A stretch of DNA of 64,000 nt, from NCBI RefSeq assembly GCF_023156285.1, contig NZ_JAKZAJ010000001.1, positions 744,001-808,000 on the forward strand, in the 5' to 3' direction. Source of the stretch: Marinobacter koreensis. Its GTDB lineage: Bacteria > Pseudomonadota > Gammaproteobacteria > Pseudomonadales > Oleiphilaceae. Below are positions 18,605 to 27,690 of the stretch, one piece after another. The notes below the pieces were generated by a model. That model worked only from the letters and a program-made list of their open reading frames with translations, was not told the origin of the DNA and did no database searches. The translations under genes were made by a program, and so were the position numbers. Each line of letters opens with the position of its first letter. Position 1 is the first letter of the stretch.

Positions 18605-21600
18605 ATGAACGCGCTGACTGTGGCCAGCAAGGAACAGTTTTTTGAGCACCTGGCAGAAGCCTTCGCCCAGAAGATTGCCAAAACGGAAGCGAAGAAGATC
18701 AGTGAATTTGCCAAGCAGCATTACGCGCATATTCCCCTTGAAGAACTGGTGAGTCGACGATTCCAGGATACCTACGGCGCCATCCTGGCTGCCTGGCAGT
18801 TTTTGCAGAAGCGCAGTGCAGACCAGACCCCGGTGTCGGTTTTCAACCCCGACCTGGAGAGCGACGGCTGGCAGTCAACCCATACGGTCGTGTTTATCCT
18901 TCACCCGAACATGCCGTTTCTGATCGACTCCCTGCGGATTGCGATCAATCAGCGTGAGATCGGGACGCATTCGATCCAGCACTCCATTCTGAGGGTGGAT
19001 CGTGACAGCGATGGCAAGCTCAAGAAGCTCTATTCCACCAAGAAGGCAGGGGCGGACGCACAGTACGAAGCCTTCATCGTTCTGGAAATCGATCGCCACA
19101 GCGACCCGAAAGACCTGAAGGAACTGGAAGAAGCGCTCCAGACAGTGTTGCATGAGGTCCGCATTGCAGTGTCGGATTTCGACCTGGTGATCGACAAGGT
19201 CAATGAGAGCATTGATGAGCTGGACACCACGACAGCCGGCATCAGTGCAGAAGAAAAGGACGAGGCCAGGGCGTTTCTGAAATGGCTCGTGTCTGACCAT
19301 TTCACCTTCCTTGGCTATGACGAATACGACTTCGCCAAGGACAAGAATGGCATTATCGTCCGACGGGTCGAGAATTCGGAATTGGGGATACTCCGGGTCA
19401 ATAACGAGCGCTCGGATCGGGTACGGCTGGATGAATTGCCGCAGCGGACCCGTCATGAGATGACCCGCTCCGATGACATCTTCATTTTTGCCAAATCGGC
19501 GCAGCGTTCCCGGGTTCACCGGCCGGCCTACCCGGACTACATAGCCGTCAAGAAATTCGATGAGAAAGGCGAGGTGGTAGGCGAGCGCCGTTTCCTCGGG
19601 CTATACACCGCCCGGGTCTACAACGAACGCCCGGATGAGATTCCGCTGCTGCGTCGTAAATTCGAGAGCGTGATGAAGCGGTCCGGGTTCCTCCGGAACG
19701 ACTACGCGGGCAAGGAGCTGGAGCAGATTCTGACCCTCTACCCCAGGGATGAGCTGTTCCAGATCAAGACGGACGAGCTGCTGCGGGTTGCCAAGAGTAT
19801 TCTCTACATCCAGGAACGTCGGCGCATCGAACTGTTCATGCGCGAGGATGTCTACGGACAGTTCGTAACCTGTCTCGCCTTCTTCCCGCGGGATATCTAC
19901 AACACCGAGCTTCGCCTGAAAGGCGAGCAGGTGTTGCTGGACAGCCTGGAAGCGGAAGACATCGAGTTCGTCACCCATTTCTCCGAATCGGTATTGGCCC
20001 GGGTGCAATTCACCATCCGCGTGCCCCAGGTGGAGAATCGTGAGCTGCCCCTGGCGGAGATTCGCGACAAGGTCATCTCCCTGGCGCAATCCTGGCGCGA
20101 TGGTCTCTACGATTCCTTGAGTGAGGCCTACGGTGAAGAGCGTGGGAATGAATATTACCGGCTCTGGGCCGGCGGTTTCCCTGCCAGCTATACCGACATG
20201 TTTTCTCCCCGTCGCGCAGCCATCGACCTGGAACATATTGCCGCCGCGGTCGACGACGATGACCTGGCCATGAGCTTCTACCGGGCATTGGAAGAAGACG
20301 AGAATACACTGCATTTCAAATTATTCTTCCCGGATGAGCCGCTGCCCCTGTCCGATGTGATGCCGATTTTCGATAACCTCGGATTCCGGGTGTTGGGCGA
20401 ACACCCCTTCGAGGTTCTGGACCGGCACGGCAAATCCGTGTGGATCCACGATTTCACGTTACAGGCTCACACGGGCGATGTGGTTGATATCCACCGGATC
20501 CGTCCGATTTTCGAAGAGCTGTTCCGTCGGGTCTGGCACGGGGAGGCCGAAAACGACGCCTTCAACCGGCTGATGCTCTCGTCTTACATGAACTGGCGGG
20601 AGATCGCGCTGCTGCGCACCTACGCCCGTTACATGCGGCAGATCCGGTTTTCCAACAGTCAGACGTTCATTTCCAACACCCTGGTCAACCACGAGCCGCT
20701 CACCCGCCTGTTGCTGGAATATTTCGAGGTGCGCTTCAATCCCGACCGTTTCCAGAGCGCGGGCAAGAGCGAAGCCGTCCAGCAGAAGCTGGAAATCGAG
20801 TTCAATGCCGGACTGGATGAGGTGGATAATCTCAGCGAAGACCGGGTGTTGCGGCTGTACATGGAATTGATGCAGGCCACGCTGCGCACCAACTACTACC
20901 AGTTGGACGGCGCCGAACGGCCCAAGCCCTATATCAGCGTGAAGTTCGATCCCTCCCAGATTCCGGACATGCCTCTGCCATTGCCCATGTTCGAGATTTT
21001 CGTCTATTCGCCCCGGGTGGAAGGTGTGCACCTGCGTGGTGGCAAGGTCGCCCGGGGTGGGCTGCGGTGGTCTGACCGCTTCGAGGATTACCGGACCGAG
21101 ATCCTCGGGTTGGTCAAGGCCCAGCAGGTCAAGAACGCGGTCATTGTTCCGGTGGGTGCGAAGGGCGGATTCGTTGCCAAGCGCCTGCCTGATCCGTCTG
21201 ATCGGGAAGCCTTCCAGGCCGAGGGCATCGAGGCCTATAAAACCTTTATCCGGGGCCTGCTCGATATTACCGACAACCTGGTTGATTCGGGCATTCAGGC
21301 ACCCGAGCGGGTGATCCGTCACGACGAGGACGACCATTACCTGGTCGTCGCCGCCGACAAGGGCACCGCCACTTTCTCGGATATCGCCAATGGCCTGTCC
21401 GCGGAATATGGCTTCTGGATGGGCGACGCCTTTGCCTCCGGTGGCAGTAACGGGTATGACCACAAGAAAATGGGCATTACCGCCCGTGGCGCCTGGGTGT
21501 CAGTGGAGCGACACTTCCGGGAGATGGGAATTAACCCGGCCCTGGATGAGTTCACCGCAATTGGCATTGGCGACATGGGCGGCGATGTCTTCGGTAATGG

Positions 21601-23473
21601 CATGCTCTGTTCGGAAAAAACGCGCCTCGTTGCCGCGTTCAACCACGTCCATATCTTCATTGATCCGGCGCCGGACCCTGAAGCCAGCTTCAAGGAGCGC
21701 AAGCGCCTGTTCGAAATGCCGCGGTCGGCCTGGACCGACTACAACCCGAAACTGATCTCCAAGGGCGGCGGGGTCTTCAGTCGAAGTGCGAAGTCGATTC
21801 CCGTCAGTGCGGAAATGAAAAAACTGCTCGGGATCAAGGCCGACCGGGTGCCGCCCAACATGCTGATCAGTCATATCCTCAAGGCCCAGGTGGATCTTCT
21901 CTGGGTGGGAGGTATCGGCACCTACGTCAAGGCCAGTTCCGAGTCCCATGGCGATGTCGGTGACAAGGCCAACGACGGTCTGCGGATCAACGGCAGGGAA
22001 CTCCGCTGCAAGGTCGTTGGTGAGGGTGGCAACCTGGGGCTGACCCAGCTGGGCCGGATCGAATTTGCCCTCAATGGTGGCCGTCTGAATACGGACTTCA
22101 TTGACAACTCCGGTGGTGTTGATTGCTCGGACCATGAAGTAAACATGAAGATCCTGCTCAACCGGGCCGTTGCCATGGGGGATCTGACCGGCAAGCAGCG
22201 CAATGTGATGCTGGAGGAAATGACCGACGATGTGGCCAACCTGGTGCTGAAGAACAATTATCGTCAGACCCAGGCAATCAGCATCGCCAGCGAGGATGCC
22301 GGTGTGCGGCTTGAGGAGTATCGTCGCCTGATGAACACCTTCGAAAGCGAAGGCAAGCTCAACCGCGCCCTCGAGTTTCTGCCGGATGACGAGACGCTTT
22401 CCGAGCGGAAGCTGGCCAAGAAGGGGCTGACCCGTCCGGAGCTGTCTGTTCTGATCTCCTACGTTAAAGGAGATCTCAAACAGACGCTCATCAACAGCAG
22501 CCTGCCGGATGACCCCTCGTTGGCGGGCGAGATGTACAAAGTGTTTCCCCGGGCCCTGACCCAGCAGTTCTCCAGGGAGCTGGGCGAGCACCAGCTGCGT
22601 CGGGAAATCATTGCCACGCAGATCGCCAATGACATGGTGAATCACATGGGCATCACGTTTGTGGAGCGTCTGAACCAGTCCACCGGCGCGGATGCGGCCT
22701 CCATCGCGCTGGCCTGGATCATTGCCCGCGATGTGTTCCGGATCGACAACTGGTGGGACCGCATCGAGGCACAGGATTTCCACATTCCGGCCCAGATACA
22801 GATGGAATTGATGCAGGATCTGATGCGCCTGATGCGCAGGTCGGTTCGCTGGTTGTTACGCAATCGTCGGGCCGAGCTCAACATTCAGAGCCACATGGAA
22901 CGGTTTGCCGACAATGTCTGGGCGATCACGGCCAATCTCCCGGATTACCTCGGCGATCAGGCCCGGCAGACCTGGGCATCCCGCCACGACAGACTCGTGG
23001 AGAGCGGACTGCCCAAAGAACTGGCTTCCGTGCTGGCCGGTACCGGCCATCTTTACTCGTCTCTTGGCATCATTGAGGCGAGAGAGGCGGTCGACATGCC
23101 GCTGAAAACCGTGGCTAACCTCTACTACGAGCTGGGCGAGCGGCTCGACCTGAACTGGTTTGCCGATTCCATCGCGAAGCTGCAGCCAGGCTCCCACTGG
23201 GAGGCGCTGGCCCGGGAGAGCTTCCGGGAAGATCTGGATTGGCAGCAGCGTGCTCTGACCACCGGGGTTCTCAAACAGGCCGCCTCGCCCGACGATGTGG
23301 GCAACAGCGTCGAGCAATGGCTTCAGCGCCACGAGCCGATGATCGGGCGCTGGAAGTCCATGCTGTCGGAGCTCAAGAGTGCCAGAGAACCTGAGTACGC
23401 CATGTTCTCGGTGGCCCTGCGGGAGTTGCTGGATCTGGCCCAGAGCACCATGCACCAGCAGCAGGGGGTCTGA
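18605..23473 (+). CDS. gdhB: NAD-specific glutamate dehydrogenase, 180 kDa class
   Basis: Cytoplasmic enzyme that oxidatively deaminates L-glutamate to 2-oxoglutarate with NAD+, mainly in amino-acid catabolism. 1622 residues, the expected size of the large GDH class (Pseudomonas GdhB, Streptomyces). The N-terminal half holds ACT-like regulatory segments; the catalytic part (about 800-1150) includes GGKVARGGLRWSDR, VPVGAKGGFVAKRLP and GIGDMGGDVFGNGML, with a Rossmann dinucleotide region. The ribosome-binding site AGAGGT is 6 bp before the ATG. Single-gene unit. Confidence 0.95.
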   Translation: MNALTVASKEQFFEHLAEAFAQKIAKTEAKKISEFAKQHYAHIPLEELVSRRFQDTYGAILAAWQFLQKRSADQTPVSVFNPDLESDGWQSTHTVVFILHPNMPFLIDSLRIAINQREIGTHSIQHSILRVDRDSDGKLKKLYSTKKAGADAQYEAFIVLEIDRHSDPKDLKELEEALQTVLHEVRIAVSDFDLVIDKVNESIDELDTTTAGISAEEKDEARAFLKWLVSDHFTFLGYDEYDFAKDKNGIIVRRVENSELGILRVNNERSDRVRLDELPQRTRHEMTRSDDIFIFAKSAQRSRVHRPAYPDYIAVKKFDEKGEVVGERRFLGLYTARVYNERPDEIPLLRRKFESVMKRSGFLRNDYAGKELEQILTLYPRDELFQIKTDELLRVAKSILYIQERRRIELFMREDVYGQFVTCLAFFPRDIYNTELRLKGEQVLLDSLEAEDIEFVTHFSESVLARVQFTIRVPQVENRELPLAEIRDKVISLAQSWRDGLYDSLSEAYGEERGNEYYRLWAGGFPASYTDMFSPRRAAIDLEHIAAAVDDDDLAMSFYRALEEDENTLHFKLFFPDEPLPLSDVMPIFDNLGFRVLGEHPFEVLDRHGKSVWIHDFTLQAHTGDVVDIHRIRPIFEELFRRVWHGEAENDAFNRLMLSSYMNWREIALLRTYARYMRQIRFSNSQTFISNTLVNHEPLTRLLLEYFEVRFNPDRFQSAGKSEAVQQKLEIEFNAGLDEVDNLSEDRVLRLYMELMQATLRTNYYQLDGAERPKPYISVKFDPSQIPDMPLPLPMFEIFVYSPRVEGVHLRGGKVARGGLRWSDRFEDYRTEILGLVKAQQVKNAVIVPVGAKGGFVAKRLPDPSDREAFQAEGIEAYKTFIRGLLDITDNLVDSGIQAPERVIRHDEDDHYLVVAADKGTATFSDIANGLSAEYGFWMGDAFASGGSNGYDHKKMGITARGAWVSVERHFREMGINPALDEFTAIGIGDMGGDVFGNGMLCSEKTRLVAAFNHVHIFIDPAPDPEASFKERKRLFEMPRSAWTDYNPKLISKGGGVFSRSAKSIPVSAEMKKLLGIKADRVPPNMLISHILKAQVDLLWVGGIGTYVKASSESHGDVGDKANDGLRINGRELRCKVVGEGGNLGLTQLGRIEFALNGGRLNTDFIDNSGGVDCSDHEVNMKILLNRAVAMGDLTGKQRNVMLEEMTDDVANLVLKNNYRQTQAISIASEDAGVRLEEYRRLMNTFESEGKLNRALEFLPDDETLSERKLAKKGLTRPELSVLISYVKGDLKQTLINSSLPDDPSLAGEMYKVFPRALTQQFSRELGEHQLRREIIATQIANDMVNHMGITFVERLNQSTGADAASIALAWIIARDVFRIDNWWDRIEAQDFHIPAQIQMELMQDLMRLMRRSVRWLLRNRRAELNIQSHMERFADNVWAITANLPDYLGDQARQTWASRHDRLVESGLPKELASVLAGTGHLYSSLGIIEAREAVDMPLKTVANLYYELGERLDLNWFADSIAKLQPGSHWEALARESFREDLDWQQRALTTGVLKQAASPDDVGNSVEQWLQRHEPMIGRWKSMLSELKSAREPEYAMFSVALRELLDLAQSTMHQQQGV

Positions 23474-23556
23474 GGCCTAATACCAAGAGGGACTTGCTTT
23501 GGAGCAATGATTTGCGTTCAATCGGTGGCTCTATATCAAGAGCGGGAGTGCAGTAA

Positions 23557-24237
23557 ATGGGGCAGCTAGATCATCTTCTGGACAAGAATCGGGCCTGGGC
23601 CAACGGTATCAAGTCCGTTGATCCCAAGTTCTTCGACCGTCTGTCCAATCAGCAGGCACCGGAATACCTGTGGATCGGCTGTGCGGATAGCCGGGTGCCC
23701 GCCAACCAGATCACGGATCTGTTGCCCGGCGAGCTGTTTGTCCATCGCAACGTGGCCAATGTGGTTGTCCACACAGACTTCAACTGCCTCTCGGTACTGC
23801 AGTTCGCAATTGAAGTGCTCAAGGTCAAGCATGTCCTGGTGGTCGGTCACTATGGCTGTGGCGGCGTCCGGGCGGCATTGCTGAACGAGGGCTTCGGACT
23901 GATGAGCAACTGGCTGCGCCATGTTCAGGATGTCCGGGATCGGCACCAGACGATCCTGGACGCCATTCCGACCGAGCAGGATCGAATTGATCGGCTTTGT
24001 GAGCTGAACGTGGTGGAGCAGGTGGGGCATGTATGCCAGAACAGCATTGTTCAGGAGGCCTGGCGCCGGGGGCAGCCGCTGACCGTTCACGGTTTCGTGT
24101 ACGACGTATCCGACGGCCTGCTTCGCGATATGGGGATGTCCATCTCGAACGAGGAGGAGCGGGAGACCGTGCGGCAACAGAGTGTTGAGGAGCTTGTGCG
24201 TCGCCCTGTGAGATCCGGGCGTCAAGAAACGGTCTGA
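23557..24237 (+). CDS. can: beta-class carbonic anhydrase
   Basis: Zinc enzyme interconverting CO2 and bicarbonate in the cytoplasm. 226 residues with the beta-class zinc ligands and catalytic dyad: CADSRVPANQI (Cys and Asp/Arg) and HYGCGGV (His and Cys). Length and motif spacing match E. coli Can. Its own transcription unit, 83 bp after gdhB. Confidence 0.94.
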   Translation: MGQLDHLLDKNRAWANGIKSVDPKFFDRLSNQQAPEYLWIGCADSRVPANQITDLLPGELFVHRNVANVVVHTDFNCLSVLQFAIEVLKVKHVLVVGHYGCGGVRAALLNEGFGLMSNWLRHVQDVRDRHQTILDAIPTEQDRIDRLCELNVVEQVGHVCQNSIVQEAWRRGQPLTVHGFVYDVSDGLLRDMGMSISNEEERETVRQQSVEELVRRPVRSGRQETV

Positions 24238-24358
24238 TTGAAATGTTAAACGGCGTCAAAAATTCGTGATTCACGTCACTTGTTGACCGGTGGCGTCGTC
24301 ACAGATGGTCACCTTACCGTTTGCTACAGTGGGAATCGTTGTAGCACGGGAGGTCACC

Positions 24359-24532
24359 ATGAAAGAATTGATGCACAAAGCACTCAGCGCCATCGCCCAG
24401 CGTAAGCACAATGAATCCGCTCAGCAGGGTCGCAAGGCCGCGATGGCAGAGCCCGGACGTCACCGTGAGGAAGACTGGGGCATGTCCCCGGAAGACGCAT
24501 TGCGAATCGGCACGGTATCCCGCTACAAATAA
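24359..24532 (+). CDS. small basic protein of unknown function (57 aa)
   Basis: A 57-residue protein, MKELMHKALSAIAQRKHN at the start and EEDWGMSPEDALRIGTVSRY near the end. Strong ribosome-binding site GGGAGGT 4-5 bp before ATG. Predicted soluble, charged, with an N-terminal amphipathic helix. I do not recognise a family. An upstream in-frame codon at 24290 would lengthen it but lacks a ribosome-binding site. The neighbours (carbonic anhydrase, rsmC) give no hint of role. Confidence 0.6.
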   Translation: MKELMHKALSAIAQRKHNESAQQGRKAAMAEPGRHREEDWGMSPEDALRIGTVSRYK

Positions 24533-24594
24533 ACGGCCGGACTTCCGCTGTTCTTTCCTGTTAGCATATCCCGCTTGATGTTCCATGGCGGGAT

Positions 24595-25650
24595 ATGTCT
24601 TTCATGTCTGCATTACCCAATTCCCACGAAGCATTGCTCAGAAACCGGCATCGACTGACAGGCCGGATAGGTTTGCTGGGTGTCCGGGATGCCCGGTTGC
24701 TTTCTCATTTTGAAATGCCGGGCCTGGCCTTCACCGACCACGCTGGCGTGTACGAGTCCATAGCGTCGGTCGATGGCTGGCTTGCGGCCTTTGGTTACGA
24801 CGACGGCACCCTGCAGGCGGGTAGTATCGATTCGGTGGTGGTCTTCCTGCCCAAGGCCCGGGCCGAGCTCGACCTGCGGCTGACGCTGGCGCTCTGGCTG
24901 GCAGCCCCCGGTGCCTTGCTGATGCTGATCGGGGAAAAGAAGGAAGGTATTGCCGGCGCGGTCAAACAACTCAAGGCATTGGCGCCGTCCGCGGCCAAAG
25001 TCGATAGCGCCAGGCACTGCCAGGTCTGGTGTGCCGACGATGTGCGCCCTTCTGCGTCGTTCGACCTCTCGGACTGGCTGTCCTGGAGCCGGGTCAGTCA
25101 CCGGGACACGTCGGTTGATGTGGCCGGTCTGCCCGGAGTCTTCAGTCTTGGCAGGTTGGATGAGGGCACATCGCTGTTGCTCGACTCGCTGATGGAACGG
25201 CCACTGCATGCCGATCGGATTCTGGATTTTGCCTGTGGAGCCGGGGTCATCGGCAGCTGGCTCCAGGTCCGTCAGCGAGACACGGGCCAGGCGATGACTC
25301 CGGTGGACGGCGTTGATGTCCAGTCACAGGCCCTGATCTGTGCCCGGGAAACCTATCGGAGGAACGGCTGCGAAGGCGTTATCGAGCCGTCGGACGGCCT
25401 GACGGGTATCCAGGGTGCCTGGGACGCTATTGTAACCAATCCCCCGTTTCACACCGGTATCAAAACGGACACCTCCATGACAGAGCGCTTTCTGGAGAGT
25501 GTCTCAAACCACCTCAAACCCGGTGGTGAATTGCGCCTGGTGGCGAATCACTTCCTGCCTTATGAAGAGCCAATGAAGCGACATCTGACAGGTGTCGAGC
25601 GGGTGCTTGAGAGCGGGCGGTTTACGGTCTACCGTGCGTTTCGCCGCTGA
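24595..25650 (+). CDS. rsmC: 16S rRNA m2G1207 methyltransferase RsmC
   Basis: SAM-dependent N2-guanine methyltransferase acting on 30S subunits. 351 residues with the two-domain RsmC layout: a degenerate N-terminal half and a C-terminal catalytic half with SAM site LDFACGAGVIG (about residue 210) and catalytic NPPFHTG (about 281). Start ATG at 24595; ATG at 24604 (MSALPN) has better ribosome-binding-site spacing and is an alternative. Confidence 0.88.
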   Translation: MSFMSALPNSHEALLRNRHRLTGRIGLLGVRDARLLSHFEMPGLAFTDHAGVYESIASVDGWLAAFGYDDGTLQAGSIDSVVVFLPKARAELDLRLTLALWLAAPGALLMLIGEKKEGIAGAVKQLKALAPSAAKVDSARHCQVWCADDVRPSASFDLSDWLSWSRVSHRDTSVDVAGLPGVFSLGRLDEGTSLLLDSLMERPLHADRILDFACGAGVIGSWLQVRQRDTGQAMTPVDGVDVQSQALICARETYRRNGCEGVIEPSDGLTGIQGAWDAIVTNPPFHTGIKTDTSMTERFLESVSNHLKPGGELRLVANHFLPYEEPMKRHLTGVERVLESGRFTVYRAFRR

Positions 25651-25660
25651 AGCGGCAGGC

Positions 25661-25687
25661 AAAAAAAAAGCCCCTGGGGTGCGGGGC
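25661..25687 (-). terminator. intrinsic terminator reading leftward
   Basis: On the minus strand GCCCC, an 8-nt loop, GGGGC and nine T residues form a canonical rho-independent terminator. Immediately to the right an inverted repeat (GAAGGGT at 25688-25694 and ACCCTTC at 25706-25712) may add a second hairpin. The nearest leftward gene is ribE, 1.2 kb away, so it may end a long ribE read-through transcript antisense to rlmG. Confidence 0.65.
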
Positions 25688-25779
25688 GAAGGGTGAATTG
25701 CATGAACCCTTCAAACTTTAAGGACAATTTCTAGAGTAATCAGCCTAGATTGGAATGTGTGGGAACCGAGCCAGCCTCT

Positions 25780-26922
25780 ATGCCTGAAATGACAACTTCA
25801 TTGCTTCAAACACCTTCGGGGCCTGTCGTCCTCCGTCGGCCGGGAGGCGGCGACAAATCGCTTCGGGCCTGGGATGCAGCCGATGAACGCCTGCTGGAGG
25901 TGGCTGGTCAATGGCTCGAGACAAAAGGCAAAGCCCGGATTCTTGTTGTCGACGACCAGTTCGGGGCACTTTCTCTCGGGTTGCGTCGTTTCGGGCCGAG
26001 TCTGGTTGCCGACAGTGCTACTCTCGTAACCTCGCTTGATCTCAATGCGCCCGGCGAGATAGAGCCCCGGGATCAAGTTCACAGCTGGCTATCGCCCCCA
26101 GAGGGTCCGTTCGATCTGGTTGTCCTGAGAATTCCCCGGCAATCTGATTACCTGGCCTGGCTGCTCCGTTGGGTGAATGGTGTGCTTGCCGACGATGGAT
26201 GTCTGCTGGCGGGCGGGATGATCAAGCACCTGCCGGATCGGAGCGTGGACCTGTTCGCCGAGGCCGTGATAACCGAACAGGTTTTACCGGCCCGCAAGAA
26301 GGCGAGGGTGGTGGTCTGTCGAAAAGGGCAGCCAACGCTGGGCGATGGAACCGGGCAGTGGCGGGGGTATCGTCTCCATGAAAGCCTCGAGCTGCTCGGG
26401 TTGCCCGCCGTCTTCGCACGTGAGCGGCTGGATATCGGAACCCGCCTGCTGTTGCCGTGGATTGAAGAGGCGGTAGCGACCCTTCCGTCCGGTGCGGCGG
26501 TGCTGGACCTGGCCTGTGGCAATGGTGTCCTGGGGGTGTCCGTGCTTGCCCGTCGCCCCGACCTGTCGGTGACCTTCACCGATGTTTCCAGTCAGGCCAT
26601 CCTCAGCGCCCGTCGCAACGTGATCAGCGCAGTGCCCGATGCGCAGGCCCGTTTCTGTCACGAAGACGGCGTTCCGGCGCATCTCGGGTCGTTTGATCTG
26701 ATCCTTTTGAATCCCCCGTTCCACGAGGGTGGTGTGGTGGGCGATCACGTGGCCCTGCGGCTTTTCAGGGGCGCAGCACGACATCTGTCGACTCAGGGCC
26801 GAATGCTGATGGTAGGCAACCGGCACCTGGGTTATCACCGATCACTGAAGACGATCTTCTCGTCCGTTCGTCAGCTTGATGCCGATCCGAAATTTGTGGT
26901 GTTCGAAGCCGGGCGGTCGTAG
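25780..26922 (+). CDS. rlmG: 23S rRNA m2G1835 methyltransferase RlmG
   Basis: SAM-dependent guanine-N2 methyltransferase for 23S rRNA, homologous in layout to RsmC. 380 residues with VLDLACGNGVLGV (SAM site) and catalytic NPPFHEGG. ATG at 25780 gives the E. coli length (378); an earlier TTG at 25750 is less likely. The last 52 bp overlap the convergent ribE gene. Confidence 0.87.
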   Translation: MPEMTTSLLQTPSGPVVLRRPGGGDKSLRAWDAADERLLEVAGQWLETKGKARILVVDDQFGALSLGLRRFGPSLVADSATLVTSLDLNAPGEIEPRDQVHSWLSPPEGPFDLVVLRIPRQSDYLAWLLRWVNGVLADDGCLLAGGMIKHLPDRSVDLFAEAVITEQVLPARKKARVVVCRKGQPTLGDGTGQWRGYRLHESLELLGLPAVFARERLDIGTRLLLPWIEEAVATLPSGAAVLDLACGNGVLGVSVLARRPDLSVTFTDVSSQAILSARRNVISAVPDAQARFCHEDGVPAHLGSFDLILLNPPFHEGGVVGDHVALRLFRGAARHLSTQGRMLMVGNRHLGYHRSLKTIFSSVRQLDADPKFVVFEAGRS

Positions 26923-27515
26923 CCAAGCCGTGCCAGGGTATCCACGATGGTCTGGGTCTGGCTGTCGATTTCGATATTGACCCGGTCTCCCGCCTCGGCC
27001 GTCCCGAAAGTGGTTGCCCTGAGGGTTTCCGGAATCAGGTGGACATTGAATCGGGTGCCCGTCACCTCACCAATGGTCAGGCTGGCCCCGTTGATTGCAA
27101 TGTAGCCTTTCGGGAAGACGTATCGTGCCCAGTTCTCAGGCAGGCTGAACCAGAGAGTTACGTTGTTCTCCGGACGTTCAATCTCGACAATGTCGGCCGT
27201 GGTGTGGACATGGCCCGAAAGCAGATGGCCGCCGATTTCATCACCTATTCTCGCTGCCCTTTCAAAATTTACCCGGTCGCCGACGCTGAGGGATCCCAGC
27301 GTGGTGAGTTTCAGGGTTTCCTGCATGGCGTCGAAGTAGAGAATGTTGTTCCGCTGGCGCGTTACGGTGAGGCAGGTGCCGTTGATTGCCACCGAAGCGC
27401 CGATGGTAACGCCCTGAACCCTGTCCTCCGGAAACCGCAGTGCGAAGGTGCTGAGACCGGTAACGGCGGTGACTTCCTCGACCATGGCAATCCCCTGGAC
27501 GATTCCTGTGAACAT
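26871..27515 (-). CDS. ribE: riboflavin synthase (alpha chain)
   Basis: Dismutates two 6,7-dimethyl-8-ribityllumazine molecules to riboflavin. 214 residues with the typical start MFTGIVQG and two repeated lumazine-binding domains (second begins about residue 98, FERAARIGDEIGGHLLSGHV). ATG at 27515 fits the family; an upstream start would add 26 unrelated residues. It stands alone, without other rib genes, and no FMN riboswitch is seen in the 175 bp upstream. Confidence 0.93.
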   Translation of the reverse strand: MFTGIVQGIAMVEEVTAVTGLSTFALRFPEDRVQGVTIGASVAINGTCLTVTRQRNNILYFDAMQETLKLTTLGSLSVGDRVNFERAARIGDEIGGHLLSGHVHTTADIVEIERPENNVTLWFSLPENWARYVFPKGYIAINGASLTIGEVTGTRFNVHLIPETLRATTFGTAEAGDRVNIEIDSQTQTIVDTLARLGYDRPASNTTNFGSASS

Positions 27516-27690
27516 ATCGGACCTCGTGACTGGCTGGTAATGCGTGCGTGCGGAAAGGCTGGAAGCATAGCCGTTCCGGCACCGCCTTGCCAAGAACGGC
27601 GGACCTCGGTTTGGCAGAGCGATTCAAGGAATAGCGTTGGGCGCCGATACGTTTTAAAGAGTGTTTTCATTTATCGGGTCGGTCAAGGCT

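Noticed and set aside
21500..22783. 427-codon minus-strand ORF inside gdhB
   Set aside because: Lies wholly within the conserved catalytic part of glutamate dehydrogenase; shadow ORF.
24283..24330. TTGACC and TACAGT as a promoter for the 57-aa gene
   Set aside because: Spacing is about 36 bp, too long for one promoter.
27516..27690. FMN riboswitch upstream of ribE
   Set aside because: Gap is short and I see none of the conserved FMN-aptamer blocks.
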